Below are positions 32,959 to 42,151 of a stretch of DNA of 64,000 nucleotides, one piece after another. The stretch's first letter is position 1; every line of letters starts with the position of its first letter. This stretch comes from UBA7396 sp034676185. Lineage in GTDB: Bacteria > Patescibacteriota > Gracilibacteria > BD1-5 > UBA6164. The notes under the pieces were generated by a model. The model worked only from the letters and a program-made list of their open reading frames with translations. It searched no databases and was not told the DNA's origin. The position numbers and the translations under genes were made by a program. The stretch is taken from the NCBI GenBank assembly GCA_034676185.1, contig JAUCCN010000001.1:62001-126000 (forward strand), given 5' to 3'.

Positions 32959-33306
32959 ATGAAAACAAATACAAAAATAGAAATGAATAATTATATGTAT
33001 TCATTATCACTCCAACTTAAAGAAAAACTAGAAAATGAAGACATTGAATTATGTATTAATGTCTTAAATGATGAGGAAAAAGAAATACTTAAAACACAAC
33101 TTCAAAAATTAAAAGTAGAAGTTAAAACCCCTGTAGATTACCAAATAAACCGTAAAATCTATAGAGCTATTGCTATTATTATGGATTGAACAAACTCCAA
33201 AGATAAACAAGAAAAACAAAAAAGAGAATCCTTAAAAAAGCAATATCAAGACTCACAAAAAAATAAACTTTTTCAAAATCGGACAAATTTATGATCTAAT
33301 TCATAA
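32959..33306 (+). CDS. Element protein of unknown function, helical and charged
   Basis: 115 residues, mostly helical, with LKEKLENEDIELCINVLNDEEKEILKTQL and a Lys/Gln-rich tail. Two TGA glycines near the end keep the frame open. No family recognised. Confidence 0.5.
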
Positions 33307-33310
33307 ACCT

Positions 33311-33403
33311 ATGGATCCAAATATTTTTATAGTCATCTCTATGGCTTTTACCATTTGAGTAATAACTTGATTACTTCTTTCTTATTTACCTTTTAAGAAA
33401 TAA
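33311..33403 (+). CDS. Tiny single-span membrane peptide
   Basis: 30 residues: FIVISMAFTIGVITGLLLSYL span then FKK. Both glycines are TGA. Size and shape recall phage pVII/pIX minor coat proteins (about 32-33 residues), although it lies before the coat gene here. Confidence 0.5.
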
Positions 33404-33406
33404 TAT

Positions 33407-33655
33407 ATGAAACAAAAATTTAAAAATTTTTTAAAATCTCCTGAATTTAGGGATGCAATAACTTTTACAATAGAGTTATTATTATTTGTATATTGATTAG
33501 CTTTTTTCTTACCATATTTTTGATTTTATTTCTCTTACCATCAATTGATGTCTCTCTTTGCTATATATAAAATTCTGTTATTTATATTTTATTCTTCTGA
33601 TCCATATACTTATGAGGAAGATGACGAAAAATATTTTAATTCTTTAGAAAAATAA
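33407..33655 (+). CDS. Small two-span membrane protein
   Basis: 82 residues with two hydrophobic helices (about 22-41 and 48-62) and an acidic tail YEEDDEKYF. Starts 3 nt after the 30-residue peptide. Confidence 0.5.
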
Positions 33656-33658
33656 CTT

Positions 33659-33922
33659 ATGATTGATAAAATTTTTAATATTCTCTTATGGATTATTATT
33701 TTAATGTGATTTGTTTTATTGTGTTATCGTATTATAGATTGATTTTTTACTCTACTTAATTGATGATATTCATCTGTTCGTAATAACTGCCCTTTTTGGG
33801 TATGAGAATATTTGCCATCAAATGACTTATGTTTTTATGATTGAAAATATTTTGATGACTGACAACAGTTAGAAAAATATATTTTTGAAAAACAAAATAA
33901 TATTTTATCTCCTATCAAATAA
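33659..33922 (+). CDS. Small membrane-anchored protein
   Basis: 87 residues: N-terminal span (ILLWIIILMGFVLLCYRII), then a polar domain with two cysteines (NNCPFW and DLCFYDG). TGA glycines throughout. Starts 3 nt after its neighbour. Confidence 0.5.
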
Positions 33923-33925
33923 CCT

Positions 33926-34144
33926 ATGTTTAATAAAAATTTAAAACTTGAAAATTTACAATTAAAACAACAAGTAGAAGATGTAGAAATTAAAAGCTTT
34001 GTTATAATTATATTTTTAATTTTACTTATCATAATTTTTTCTATTTGATTTTATCATACTTGATACAATCAAGCTTTAGAAGATGTTTATTGTAAAGATA
34101 TAAAGTATTGTTTATTCTCTAATCCTTTTTTTAACTATGAATAA
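33926..34144 (+). CDS. Small membrane protein with coiled N-terminus
   Basis: 72 residues: an N-terminal helix (LKLENLQLKQQVEDVEI), one membrane span (FVIIIFLILLIIIFSIGFY), and a short tail with two cysteines (YCKDIKYC). Confidence 0.5.
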
Positions 34145-34202
34145 AGCTGACTTTTTCTATTGATTTGTTGTATGATTTGCAATAGCAATATTATTTTTCT
34201 AA
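34137..34202 (+). CDS. 21-residue membrane peptide
   Basis: Overlaps the previous gene by 8 nt (ATGAATAA-type junction). Reads as a short helix with FYGFVVGFAIAILFF; both glycines are TGA. Confidence 0.4.
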
Positions 34203-34211
34203 AAACAAAAT

Positions 34212-34358
34212 ATGATCCTAAAAATTATACTCACAATAGTAAGTAAACTTATGAGTTATATGTTTAAACTCTTAAACTACACCATTATTTTTACGGTTTG
34301 AGCCGTTGTATGAGATTATTTTGATATAATCCAAGCTTTCAAAATTGTAATTGCTTAA
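34212..34358 (+). CDS. Small hydrophobic peptide
   Basis: 48 residues, one likely membrane helix (LNYTIIFTVGAVVGDYF region) with an amphipathic N-terminus. Two TGA glycines. Confidence 0.45.
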
Positions 34359-34369
34359 AAATAAAAAAA

Positions 34370-34558
34370 ATGAAAAAATGTATACTTAAATTAGATTTAT
34401 ATCTTAGTGAAAAATGATATTGTTTGAGAGCTCAAAATTGAGAATATCATGAAAATCTTCTTTCTTATTCTTGCAAAAGTGATAAAGATAAAATTATAGA
34501 AGAATTACAAAAAGAAATATCTTTTACTAAAGATTATATAAATTGAAAAATTAAATAA
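34370..34558 (+). CDS. Small soluble protein, unknown
   Basis: 62 residues, charged, with three TGA glycines (SEKGYCLRAQNGEYHENLL). No membrane span. No family recognised. Confidence 0.45.
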
Positions 34559-34581
34559 AATATTTTCTTACTTAAAATACT

Positions 34582-34737
34582 ATGAATTTATATATTATAA
34601 AATCTTCTGATCTTCCAAAAATAAATAAAGAAATTTGACCTTGAAACTATTTAGAATTTAAAACAATGGAAGATTTCCTACATTTTCTGCATACTAAATG
34701 ACTTATTAAAATAAAGTTTCATGTAGAAAAAAAATAA
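34582..34737 (+). CDS. Small soluble protein, unknown
   Basis: 51 residues, three TGA glycines (INKEIGPGNYLEF). No family recognised. Confidence 0.4.
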
Positions 34738-34785
34738 TAAAAAAAACTTTAAAACAAAAATAAAATATCTCCTAAATAAAATATT

Positions 34786-35016
34786 ATGAGTGATTACAAC
34801 AACAATAACAATTGAAATAATTCAAACAAACCAAAGAAAAAATGAAACGGTTTGATAATTTGATTTTTTTTACTCCTTGTCCTTAACTTGTACTTGATTG
34901 TAAATAATGTAATTTTCTGATCACTAGAAAATAAACTAAAAAGTTTATATAATCAAAATCAGAAAACTTATCAAGAAATACAACATTACAAAAAAATACT
35001 TAATTGACAAAAATAA
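34786..35016 (+). CDS. Small membrane protein with Asn-rich N-terminus and coiled C-terminus
   Basis: 76 residues: Asn-rich cytoplasmic start, GLIIGFFLLLVLNLYLIVN span, then a helix (SLENKLKSLYNQNQKTYQEIQHYKKIL). Confidence 0.45.
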
Positions 35017-35018
35017 AT

Positions 35019-35150
35019 ATGTTTAAAAAACAAACTTCTGAAAAACAAGAAATCAATGTTACTATAAATTTTGATATTTTTATAATAATAATCTTTATCA
35101 TTATTTTATATTATTCTTGACTTTTACCTTTTGAAATAGTCAAAAAATAA
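35019..35150 (+). CDS. Small single-span membrane peptide
   Basis: 43 residues with one span (FDIFIIIIFIIILYYSGLLPF). Last gene in the + strand run that follows rep. Confidence 0.4.
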
Positions 35151-35172
35151 AAGGCTAAAATGTAAATACAAA

Positions 35173-35418
35173 TTAACCTTTTATTTTACCATACACTATT
35201 GAAATATTTACAAAAATAATTACTATCAATATACTGAAATTGGTTAGTAATTTGTTTCTTATAGATATTATTGAATAACAAGCATACAATCATAATATTG
35301 CAAAGCAAACTAATGTTGTAATGTTAAAATTCAATATTACAGGTACAACTGTAAAAATGAATGCAGTTGCACTCAATAAATCTTTATAGTCTATGGGTTT
35401 ACCATAAACTATATTCAT
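35173..35418 (-). CDS. Small membrane protein on the opposite strand
   Basis: 81 residues with at least two hydrophobic segments (AFIFTVVPVILNF and FSILIVIIFVNISIVY). One TGA glycine in CFAILGLYACYSII keeps the frame open. It faces the main operon, as immunity or exclusion genes of phages often do, but nothing specific supports that. Confidence 0.45.
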
Positions 35419-35442
35419 AAGAAACAATTTTATTAAATAAAA

Positions 35443-35513
35443 AAGTTTCTATATGATACAAAAGTTTATGTAGGATTTCTGAGGTCCCTATGTATTAAAT
35501 CATATAGAAACTT
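35443..35513. repeat. 15-bp perfect inverted repeat with 41-nt centre
   Basis: AAGTTTCTATATGAT (35443-35457) pairs exactly with 35499-35513. The centre holds an imperfect TAGG/CCTA hairpin around TTTCTGAGGTCC. Cruciform of this size in an intergenic stretch is a candidate replication origin or protein-binding site. Confidence 0.6.
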
Positions 35514-35547
35514 ATTTGTCAAAACTATTTTTAAAATAAATTAAAAT

Positions 35548-35646
35548 ATATTGCATAAAACCAAAATTTTTATTTCCTAAAAACCTAAAACTCTAGTCCC
35601 ACACTAGAGTTTTTTTAATAATATTGCATTAAATCAAAATTTTTAT
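35548..35646 (+). repeat. Two iteron-like 26-bp direct repeats flanking a terminator
   Basis: 35548-35573 and 35621-35646 agree at 24 of 26 positions (ATATTGCAT...CAAAATTTTTAT). A third partial copy lies at about 35653-35668. Spacing 73 bp. Possible Rep or repressor binding sites. Confidence 0.6.
35589..35616 (+). terminator. Strong rho-independent terminator inside the element
   Basis: AACTCTAGT / ACTAGAGTT stem with loop CCCAC, then T-run. Confidence 0.85.
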
Positions 35647-35685
35647 ATAATTCATCAAAATTTTATTACATAAAACTAGCGAATT

Positions 35686-35862
35686 ATGTCAGAAAAGGAA
35701 AACTCAAAAGAATTGACATCAATAAGAGTATCAAAGTGAGCTGTTGAATTATTAAATAATCTTCAAATTGAAATTTGATGAGTTGATTTATCTTGACAGG
35801 ATAATAAAATAAAACATTTAATTTGGTTTTATAAAAATTACAAAAATAATAATTGAAAATAG
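35686..35862 (+). CDS. Ribbon-helix-helix-like small regulator
   Basis: 58 residues. The N-terminal ELTSIRVSKGAVELLNNLQIEIGG has the short beta strand plus two helices of MetJ/Arc-type regulators. Four TGA glycines. It sits right before a strong promoter whose upstream repeats recur at the integrase promoter, so it may be the element's repressor. Confidence 0.5.
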
Positions 35863-35964
35863 TAAATAAATAGTAAAATTTAATATTTTTATTTGACATT
35901 CTCTATTTTTTTCATATAATGCCTCTAGTTATATATTTATTTATGTAACTACAGGCTTTTTTTA
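35863..35964 (+). promoter_or_regulatory. Strong promoter with repeated operator-like sequence and hairpin
   Basis: TTGACA (35893-35898) and TATAAT (35915-35920), 16-nt spacer. Just upstream AATAGTAAAATTT-type repeats. From 35921 an imperfect hairpin GCCT-TAGTTA / TAACTA-AGGC ends in a T-run at 35964, so early termination or attenuation is possible. This promoter would drive the tRNA-like sequence and structural genes. Confidence 0.65.
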
Positions 35965-36158
35965 TAAAACTTTTAAGTTTTTCCTACTATAAAACTAAAG
36001 CCTACAATCATAGTAATATGGTTATAAATTAATGTTATTGCATATTTAGAATTTTCAAAGCAAGACAAAAAATAAAAAAATTCCATCTGTGTTTTACTTA
36101 CAAAGATTAGTTGTATTCGTTTTCCAAGATGTAAAAACTTTACTGAAAACTAGACTAT
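35965..36158 (+). other. Leader between promoter and tRNA-like sequence
   Basis: About 190 nt without an ORF of note. AT-rich; no firm structure seen apart from the flanking elements. Confidence 0.35.
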
Positions 36159-36235
36159 GGAGAAGTAGTTTAAAGGAAATAAAAACTCTGTAGCTAACCA
36201 CTACGGCAATATAAGTGTAATACTTATCTTCTCCA
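36159..36235 (+). tRNA. tRNA-shaped sequence encoded by the element (anticodon loop suggests AAC)
   Basis: 77 nt fold as a cloverleaf: acceptor GGAGAAG / CTTCTCC, U8-A9, D-stem GTTT/AAAC with GG in an 11-nt loop, anticodon stem TGTAG/CTACG with 7-nt loop CTAACCA (U33 present), 5-nt variable loop, T-stem ATAAG/CTTAT with 7-nt loop TGTAATA, discriminator A. The T-loop lacks TTC and no CCA is encoded, and position 37 is C, so it may be a tRNA-like structure, not a working tRNA. Lies 41 nt upstream of the ssDNA-binding-like gene. Confidence 0.5.
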
Positions 36236-36276
36236 ACCGTTTAAAAAAAATATTTTAATTATTAAATAAGTCACTT

Positions 36277-36735
36277 ATGGCAAATACACAAACAAAAAAG
36301 GAACTCAAACCATACAAAGAAGTTCTTGAAAAAAATCTTTATTCCGTTGATTATGAAGACGAAACTAAAGACGGGAATAAATATCCAAAAAATAGAATTA
36401 AAGTTGATCTCATTTCTTACTCTTGAGAAGTAGAAGTAAATGGTGAAGTAAGAGAATATGAATGAATGAAAATCGTTCTTACTAACTCAAAACTACAAAT
36501 CCAAGATTGACAAAATGTAATAAAACAAAAATCTTTAAAAACTCCATACGGAGAAAGAATTGTAAACGACGAAACAAAAGTAAAAATCTCTATTGATGAG
36601 TGGGATTGAATTCTTGAACATTTTAAAAATCTTGCTGGAACAATACCAAAACCAGTAAAAACATACTTAAAACCAATTCAAAAAACTCAACCAAAAAAAG
36701 AAGAAGAAATATCAATTGAAGACATTACTTTCTAA
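36277..36735 (+). CDS. ssDNA-binding-like protein of the element
   Basis: 152 residues. Beta-rich core (RIKVDLISYSGEVEVNGEVREYEGMKIVLT), proline/lysine linker (KPVKTYLKPIQKTQPKK), then an acidic tail ending IEDITF, which recalls the bacterial SSB tail DDDIPF. In filamentous phages a ssDNA-binding protein (pV) sits between rep and the coat genes, as here. Family membership is inferred from shape and position, not from a clear sequence match. Confidence 0.5.
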
Positions 36736-36759
36736 AAAATACTTAAAACAAAAACAAAA

Positions 36760-36842
36760 TTATAGTTTCCTCTAAGCTGGAACGCAAGTGATAATCCAAA
36801 TATAGGCCTAGATAGTAACCCTATCAGAGTTATCAGCTATAA
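36760..36842 (+). ncRNA. Structured RNA element after the ssDNA-binding-like gene
   Basis: TTATAGT (36760-36766) pairs with GCTATAA (36836-36842); TGATAA (36789-36794) pairs with TTATCA (36830-36835), directly stacked on the first helix; GATAG/CTATC (36811-36825) caps it. A 22-nt bulge contains CTGGAACGCAAG. Unknown class. Confidence 0.45.
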
Positions 36843-36869
36843 CAAAATTGCTCCTTATACATAATTACT

Positions 36870-36930
36870 AGCTTTATAAGATTAAAAGGTTTCTCGCTAG
36901 TCTCCTTTTATATCTTATGAGGCTTTTTTT
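36870..36930 (+). terminator. Long hairpin terminator
   Basis: AGCTTTATAAGATTAAAAGG pairs with the segment ending ATGAGGCT, followed by a T-run. Ends the transcript from the 35.9-kb promoter. Confidence 0.8.
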
Positions 36931-36951
36931 ATTCTTTAAAATAAAAACTTT

Positions 36952-37092
36952 ATGAAAAAGTATAGATTAAAAACATATATTTCAACTCAATCTTGAAGAC
37001 AACCTTTAAGAAAATGAAGTTTTTTTAAAACCTTTTCTTTAATACGAAATAGATTTAGAAAATACTCTCAAAAACGAGATATTCCCTTTTAG
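36952..37092 (+). CDS. Small very basic protein ending in DIPF
   Basis: 46 residues, rich in Arg and Lys (RNRFRKYSQKR). Its last four residues, DIPF, equal the tip of bacterial SSB tails. Two TGA glycines. Possibly a DNA-packaging or host-factor-binding peptide. Confidence 0.5.
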
Positions 37093-37098
37093 AAAAAA

Positions 37099-37149
37099 AG
37101 TGAGGTGAGTGTAAATATGGTAGGAATAACACAGTAGCGATACCTCACT
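37099..37149 (+). ncRNA. Nested stem between two basic-peptide genes
   Basis: AGTGAGGT (37099-37106) pairs with ACCTCACT (37142-37149); inside, GTGT pairs with ACAC. No T-run. Could be a translational control element or packaging structure. Confidence 0.4.
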
Positions 37150-37189
37150 CTACACAAAAAAAAATATTTTATATTTTAAATAAAAAATT

Positions 37190-37435
37190 ATGAGAAAATT
37201 TAGACATTCAAGTAATCTTCTTAAATGGAAAAAAAGGGAGTTCTATATAAATGGGTCAAAATGAGATACTAGAAAAATAAAATCTTTTATTTCTTGATCT
37301 ACTTGATGAGGTCAATTTGCTTCTTCATATTCTTGAAAAAGAAGAAAACTAAGATTTTGAACTTTTTTAAGAACCTTAGCATTTTGGAGAAAAGATGTAA
37401 AAGATGCAAAAAAATATGATTACACACCATTCTAA
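37190..37435 (+). CDS. Small basic protein ending in YTPF
   Basis: 81 residues, highly basic with a Gly/Ser stretch (ISGSTGGGQFASSYSG) made of TGA glycines. The C-terminus DYTPF echoes the endings of the two preceding genes. Function unknown; may condense ssDNA. Confidence 0.5.
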
Positions 37436-37496
37436 AGTCACAAGCTTTAGACTCTGTCCCGTATAGGGGCTCCATTATTTCTTAATTTTTTTGATT

Positions 37497-37754
37497 ATGG
37501 ATTTCAAAAAGAAATTGTTAGTTGCTCTAACTATCGTATGAATTTTTGGTATTACCTTCGGTGCTAGTGCTAGTGGATTTGGAACTTGATCTTTAGTTTC
37601 TCAATCTGATGCAAATACATTATCAGCTAACATTACAAATGTTATCTTAATGCTTGTTGCAACTATTACTGCATTATCAGCTCCTATGCTGTATAAATAT
37701 TTCTGAAATAGAGCTATTGCTCTTATTGAAAGGGTATTTGGTGGTAAATCATAA
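37497..37754 (+). CDS. pVIII-like major coat protein
   Basis: 85 residues. Signal peptide MDFKKKLLVALTIVGIFGITFGASA, mature protein of about 59 residues: polar N-terminus with SDANTLSANI, membrane helix VILMLVATITALSAPMLYKYF, basic C-terminus with Arg and Lys (NRAIALIERVFGGKS). This is the layout of filamentous phage major coat proteins, whose basic end touches the DNA. Codon use (GCT, GTT, GGT) is richer than in neighbours, as expected for very high expression. Confidence 0.75.
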
Positions 37755-37762
37755 TTTCTTTT

Positions 37763-37795
37763 TAGCTCCAGTTATCAAGATATAGCTGGAGTAAT
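37763..37795 (+). terminator. Hairpin after the coat gene
   Basis: CTCCAG / CTGGAG stem extended by TAT/ATA. A T-run is missing on +, so it may slow or stabilise the 3' end of the coat message, as in other filamentous phages with a terminator behind gene VIII. Confidence 0.5.
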
Positions 37796-37825
37796 AAAAA
37801 AAATTATTTTTTAAAAATAATATTT

Positions 37826-37990
37826 ATGGAAAATTTATTAAATTATATAGAGATTCAATATCTTTCTTCACTTTTTCAAACTTATATTTTTGTAGTTTTA
37901 TGATTTCTTAAGTTACATGCTGTAAATATCTTTATTTGGTTTTATTGACTTTATTTAACTTGAAAAATGTATTGACTTTTTAACAATTAA
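37826..37990 (+). CDS. Small hydrophobic minor-coat-like protein
   Basis: 54 residues, two short hydrophobic helices (TYIFVVLGFLKL and NIFIWFYGLYLTG). All glycines are TGA. Directly after the coat gene, where filamentous phages keep minor coat genes. Confidence 0.5.
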
Positions 37991-37995
37991 AAAAT

Positions 37996-38277
37996 ATGAA
38001 AAAAACTTTAAAAATTATACTTGCATTTCTTTCTGTATGAATTTTTTCAATTCAAACATCTCTAGCAAGTTGAGATACTTACAATATGTACTCTTTACCA
38101 AATGGAACTATTAATACTTCTACTTGATATACATTAATGTTTTCTCACATTGATTGAAATTTTTATATAAACGAAGATTTTTTAAATATTTTAATAATGA
38201 AATTTTTTATAGCTTTTTTTGGAATCCTTATTTTTTTAATTTTATCTTTTAAAGCTTTTGAACAATGAAAAAAATAA
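37996..38277 (+). CDS. Small secreted, C-terminally anchored protein
   Basis: 93 residues: signal peptide MKKTLKIILAFLSVGIFSIQTSLAS, polar middle (SGDTYNMYSLPNGTINTSTG), membrane helix near the C-terminus (MKFFIAFFGILIFLILSF). Overlaps the next gene by 13 nt. Candidate minor coat or pIII-assembly partner. Confidence 0.55.
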
Positions 38278-40769
38278 CATATATTTCTCTCTTATTTTTC
38301 TTCACATCAATATTTTGTTTATTTATGTGACTTTTTGGTTTAAAAAATACATTCGCTTATGAAATGAAACTATGAAATTTATGATACTATGATTTTTGAT
38401 TGTATGTAAATACTTCTACTTGACTTTACAATAATTCATTTTTGTGAACTAAAGATATTTGAAGTAATTATAGAAATTATATTAAATTATATGATCAGCT
38501 TGGAGTTGAAAAATATAGTTTTATGTGTCACGACCCAAATGCAGGTAGTACTCCTACTGGTTGTCCGTATAATTTAATTGAGTTTAAGGAATATTATATT
38601 TTATTTTCTTATTGATCTAGATCATCAAGTTTTCCTACGACCTATTATATATATAGGAATGCCTTAATTATAAATAAAAAAGATGGAACTTTTAATCATA
38701 TTGATTTTTGATTAAGTTCTGGTAGTTTTTCTTGAGAGTATCCTAAATATTATGTATATTATAAAGATAATATTATTTATTTATTTTTGTGAAATAAATA
38801 TTACTCTTTGTCTGATAATTGAAATTATAATTTAACAAAAATAACTAATCCTTGATTTACCTTTTTTGATTTTTGACCAAATACTTATAATAAATATAAG
38901 CTTCAGTATGTGAATTGATTTTTTTATTTTTATAATAGAACTGACATAAAAAAAGAAGTTGTTTTTTCTTTGAATAATTATTCTGTTAGTGATATTTCTC
39001 TTCCTAATTCATTTGCAAATAAAAAATCTATGAATGTTATTTCATATGATTGAAAAATTTATTTTTCTCAAGAAAGCTCTACTGGAGATCTACAAATTAT
39101 TTGATGTAATTCTAATTTAACTGGCTGTGCTAGTTTTCCTAATGAGTATTATCTTTATTTTAATTATATTCAAAAAAAATGATATAAAATTACTAAAACT
39201 GATTATGATGCAAAAAATATTAAAAACTTAAATTGATATTATGGATTTTATGATTCTGATAGTAGTAGTTATATGAAATGATACATTAAAAATGACTCAT
39301 TTCTATATGTAGATAATTCTTCGTTAGATGTTTTTTGATGAGGTAGTAGTTCTTGAAGTACAACTTGTACAGAAAATAACTCAAACTGTACTTGTTCCTA
39401 TAGAGATTCTTATACTTTTGAATATAAAAAAACATTTAATTATTTGAATGAAAATATTTTAAATTATAAATCAGATTATTTAGAAAAATCACAATATGAA
39501 ATTTGATTTTCATATACTCCAAATACTGGAGCTAATAATAATAGTATTTCTGTTGCTTTATATGATTTTAGGGATGTTAAATTTAATACACTTACCAATT
39601 CAGGTATTTTATTTGAAAACTCTCATTTTCTTTTTAATAGTTGAAGTGAATTACAAATAAAAACTGCATATATTGATAAAAGCTATATGGTAATTGGATC
39701 TACTAATCCATTTTCTTCATTTATATTGGAATGCAAAGAAAATCAATGAAAATATTTTACCCTGCTTAATAAAGATGATTTAAGTCAAAATGAAAAAATA
39801 TATGACAATGACTGAGCCGTTAGGAATGCTAATTGAGAATTTAAATGTTGAGAATATGTTAATTTTCAGCAAAAATGAAATATTGCTTATATAAAAGTAT
39901 ACTGAATGGGTGAGACATATCATATATCAAATATTATACTTTTTGAGAATACTATTAAAAGTATAAAAAAATTGCTTTGTAAAAAAAATGATGGAACTTG
40001 GACTTTAGATTGAGAGGATTATTTGCCTACTGATGGAGATGTAAATGATTTTGATAATAATACTTATTGATGACCAAATTATTTTTGAGATATAAAAAAT
40101 TCCATAAACTCTTGATCGTTTTGAAGTATGGATGTATCTGGAAGTGGTGCTTTATGAATTACTTTTTGATCTGGAATAAATAATATACTTTCATGAGATT
40201 TTTGATCTGGAAGTTGCCGTATGTTTTGAGATAACTTACAATTTTTGTATTACTCTAATTCAACTTTATCGTTGAATTTTAGTTTTTGAGATTATCAAAA
40301 TTATTTTATTAACGAACTTTCTTTTCTTTGAGAAAAATTTGTTTGAGTTTTTATTGCTCCAATAAATTCTGTTTTTCAGTTAATTATGATAATAACTCCG
40401 TTTTCTTCTACTTCTAGAGATTATTGTATTTTTGGGAATATAATGACATATACACCACATAAGATATTTGTTTGAAGTGAATACTATAATAAATTTTTAC
40501 TTTTTGACTATTTAGTTTTATTTTGATATTGATTATTTTTGTGAACTTTGGTTTTATCTTTTCATTCTATTTTCAATCCTTTCTCTTGAAGTGAGGCTTA
40601 TGTTGAAGAAAAATGAATTGCTGTTAGAAAACAAGATGGATCAGAAACATATAAAAAAGCTGATTGAACTTATTGATACAGACCAAAATATAAAACAAAT
40701 TACACTCAAATTATTACAAGTGTAAAAACGAAAAAAGTAAAAAATCCTGATAAATTTGATGCAATTTAA
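38265..40769 (+). CDS. Large secreted, C-terminally anchored protein in the pIII (adsorption) position
   Basis: 834 residues, by far the largest gene of the element. N-terminal signal peptide (KKITYISLLFFFTSIFCLFM), a long extracellular region rich in Tyr, Asn, Ser and TGA glycines, paired cysteines (TTCTENNSNCTCSY), and two hydrophobic segments near the C-terminus (INSVFQLIMIITPF and FDYLVLFGYGLFLGTLVLSF). This is the layout of filamentous phage pIII, which binds host pili, though twice the usual size. Around residue 586 it carries DYLPTDGDVNDFD, shared with the protein at 42447-42734. Confidence 0.6.
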
Positions 40770-40786
40770 TTCTTAATTTTAATATT

Positions 40787-41107
40787 ATGTCAGAAATACT
40801 TGAATGGTTAAAATATCTATGATGATTAATTACTCTTTGACTTTCTTTATATTTTTTACCATCTTTGCTTCCTACTATTTTTGAATTTCTAAAAAATGTT
40901 TTTCCTAAAATAATAAAATGGTGATTTATTTGATTTTTACTTACTATGTGATCATCATTATTTATTTTCGTGATATATCATATAGTCTATTGATCCGCAA
41001 TTGGACTTTCTCGGATTGTCAATTATAAAACCATTAATATCATAATTTATTCTACTATATGAGTTTTATGATATATGTTGCGGGTTGTATTATTTAAGGA
41101 AAGATAA
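40787..41107 (+). CDS. pVI-like multi-span membrane protein
   Basis: 106 residues with about three membrane segments (LITLGLSLYFLPSLL, WGFIGFLLTMGSSLFIFVIY, IIIYSTIGVLGYML). pVI of filamentous phages is about 112 residues and follows gene III, as here. Called from size, topology and position. Confidence 0.55.
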
Positions 41108-41139
41108 AAAAACTTTAAAATCTAAAATAAAAATAAAAA

Positions 41140-42147
41140 ATGCTAAATCCTTGACTCTACTTAAGAAGTTGAATATTTACTTCTTGAAAAACTTCAAATT
41201 CTGTATGAAATGCAAAAAGCTTTGATCCTTTTAGGCAAATAAATATCTTCAATCAACCTACTTGATATTCTCATATAGAAATAAGACCTGCTAGTGATCT
41301 CGTTGAGCTTGTTTGGGACATTTATTATTATTCCCTTTATTACAACTCTTTTCATGAGAAAATGGAGCTTCTAAATCTCTATAAAACAACTCTTGATAAT
41401 ATTCAAAAATACGATTATAATGATCTATTTGCAAATGCATATAATATAGTAAAATCTTGAAAAATGTTTCAAGATTTACTTACAAGAATAAAACTTGCTC
41501 TTTGAAAGTTACCTAAATGTGTTTTAAGTAGCTATCAAGTTAAAAATCAAATAGATGATATAGAAAAAAACTATTTGGTGAATAGAGAAAAATTTGTAAA
41601 GCAATTTTGAGAGGATCTTCTTTTAAATTATTTCTTTAATTTGTCTCTTGATGAGTTACAACTTTACTTTTGAGTAAGAAGTTTTGCAAAAAACTTTTCT
41701 TGAGAAAATTCCTTTTTAGTGGATTTTATATGTTTTCCTGTAAAATTAAATACAAGAATTGAGTGAATAGTACAAAACGAACAAATGCTTGATGTATATT
41801 TCCGTAGACAAGCTTCTACTTACTTAAGAAATGAAACAAGATTATTTTGATATTTAAAAAAAGAAAAACAATTTCAACCAAATGATACTGAAAAAGTAAG
41901 AATGGATGATTCCAGTATTATCTCACAATCCACTAGTATAAATTTTTACAAACTCTTTTGAATACCGAAACTTCAATACTATAGAAATCATTTAATTAAC
42001 TCAAAATCAAAAAAAATCTATAAACCTTGACTTCTCTTTGAATACATAAGAACAATGACTGATAGATATAATTCTCTTTATTTTTCCAAAAAACAAAATG
42101 ACAATGATAAAAATGAAAATAATATAAATCAAATTATTTTAACTTAA
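41140..42147 (+). CDS. Protein in the pI (Zot) position with a Walker-A-like motif
   Basis: 335 residues; M13 pI has 348. At residues 11-18 it reads GIFTSGKT, a GxxxxGKT motif at the same place as in pI, with both glycines from TGA. I see no clear Walker B and no single membrane helix in the middle, both expected in Zot proteins, so the match is partial. It may be a diverged assembly ATPase or an unrelated protein. Followed by a very long hairpin. Confidence 0.4.
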
Positions 42148-42151
42148 AATT

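Noticed and set aside
36870..36930. Second tRNA-like sequence
   Set aside because: Forms one long hairpin with a T-run, a plain terminator.
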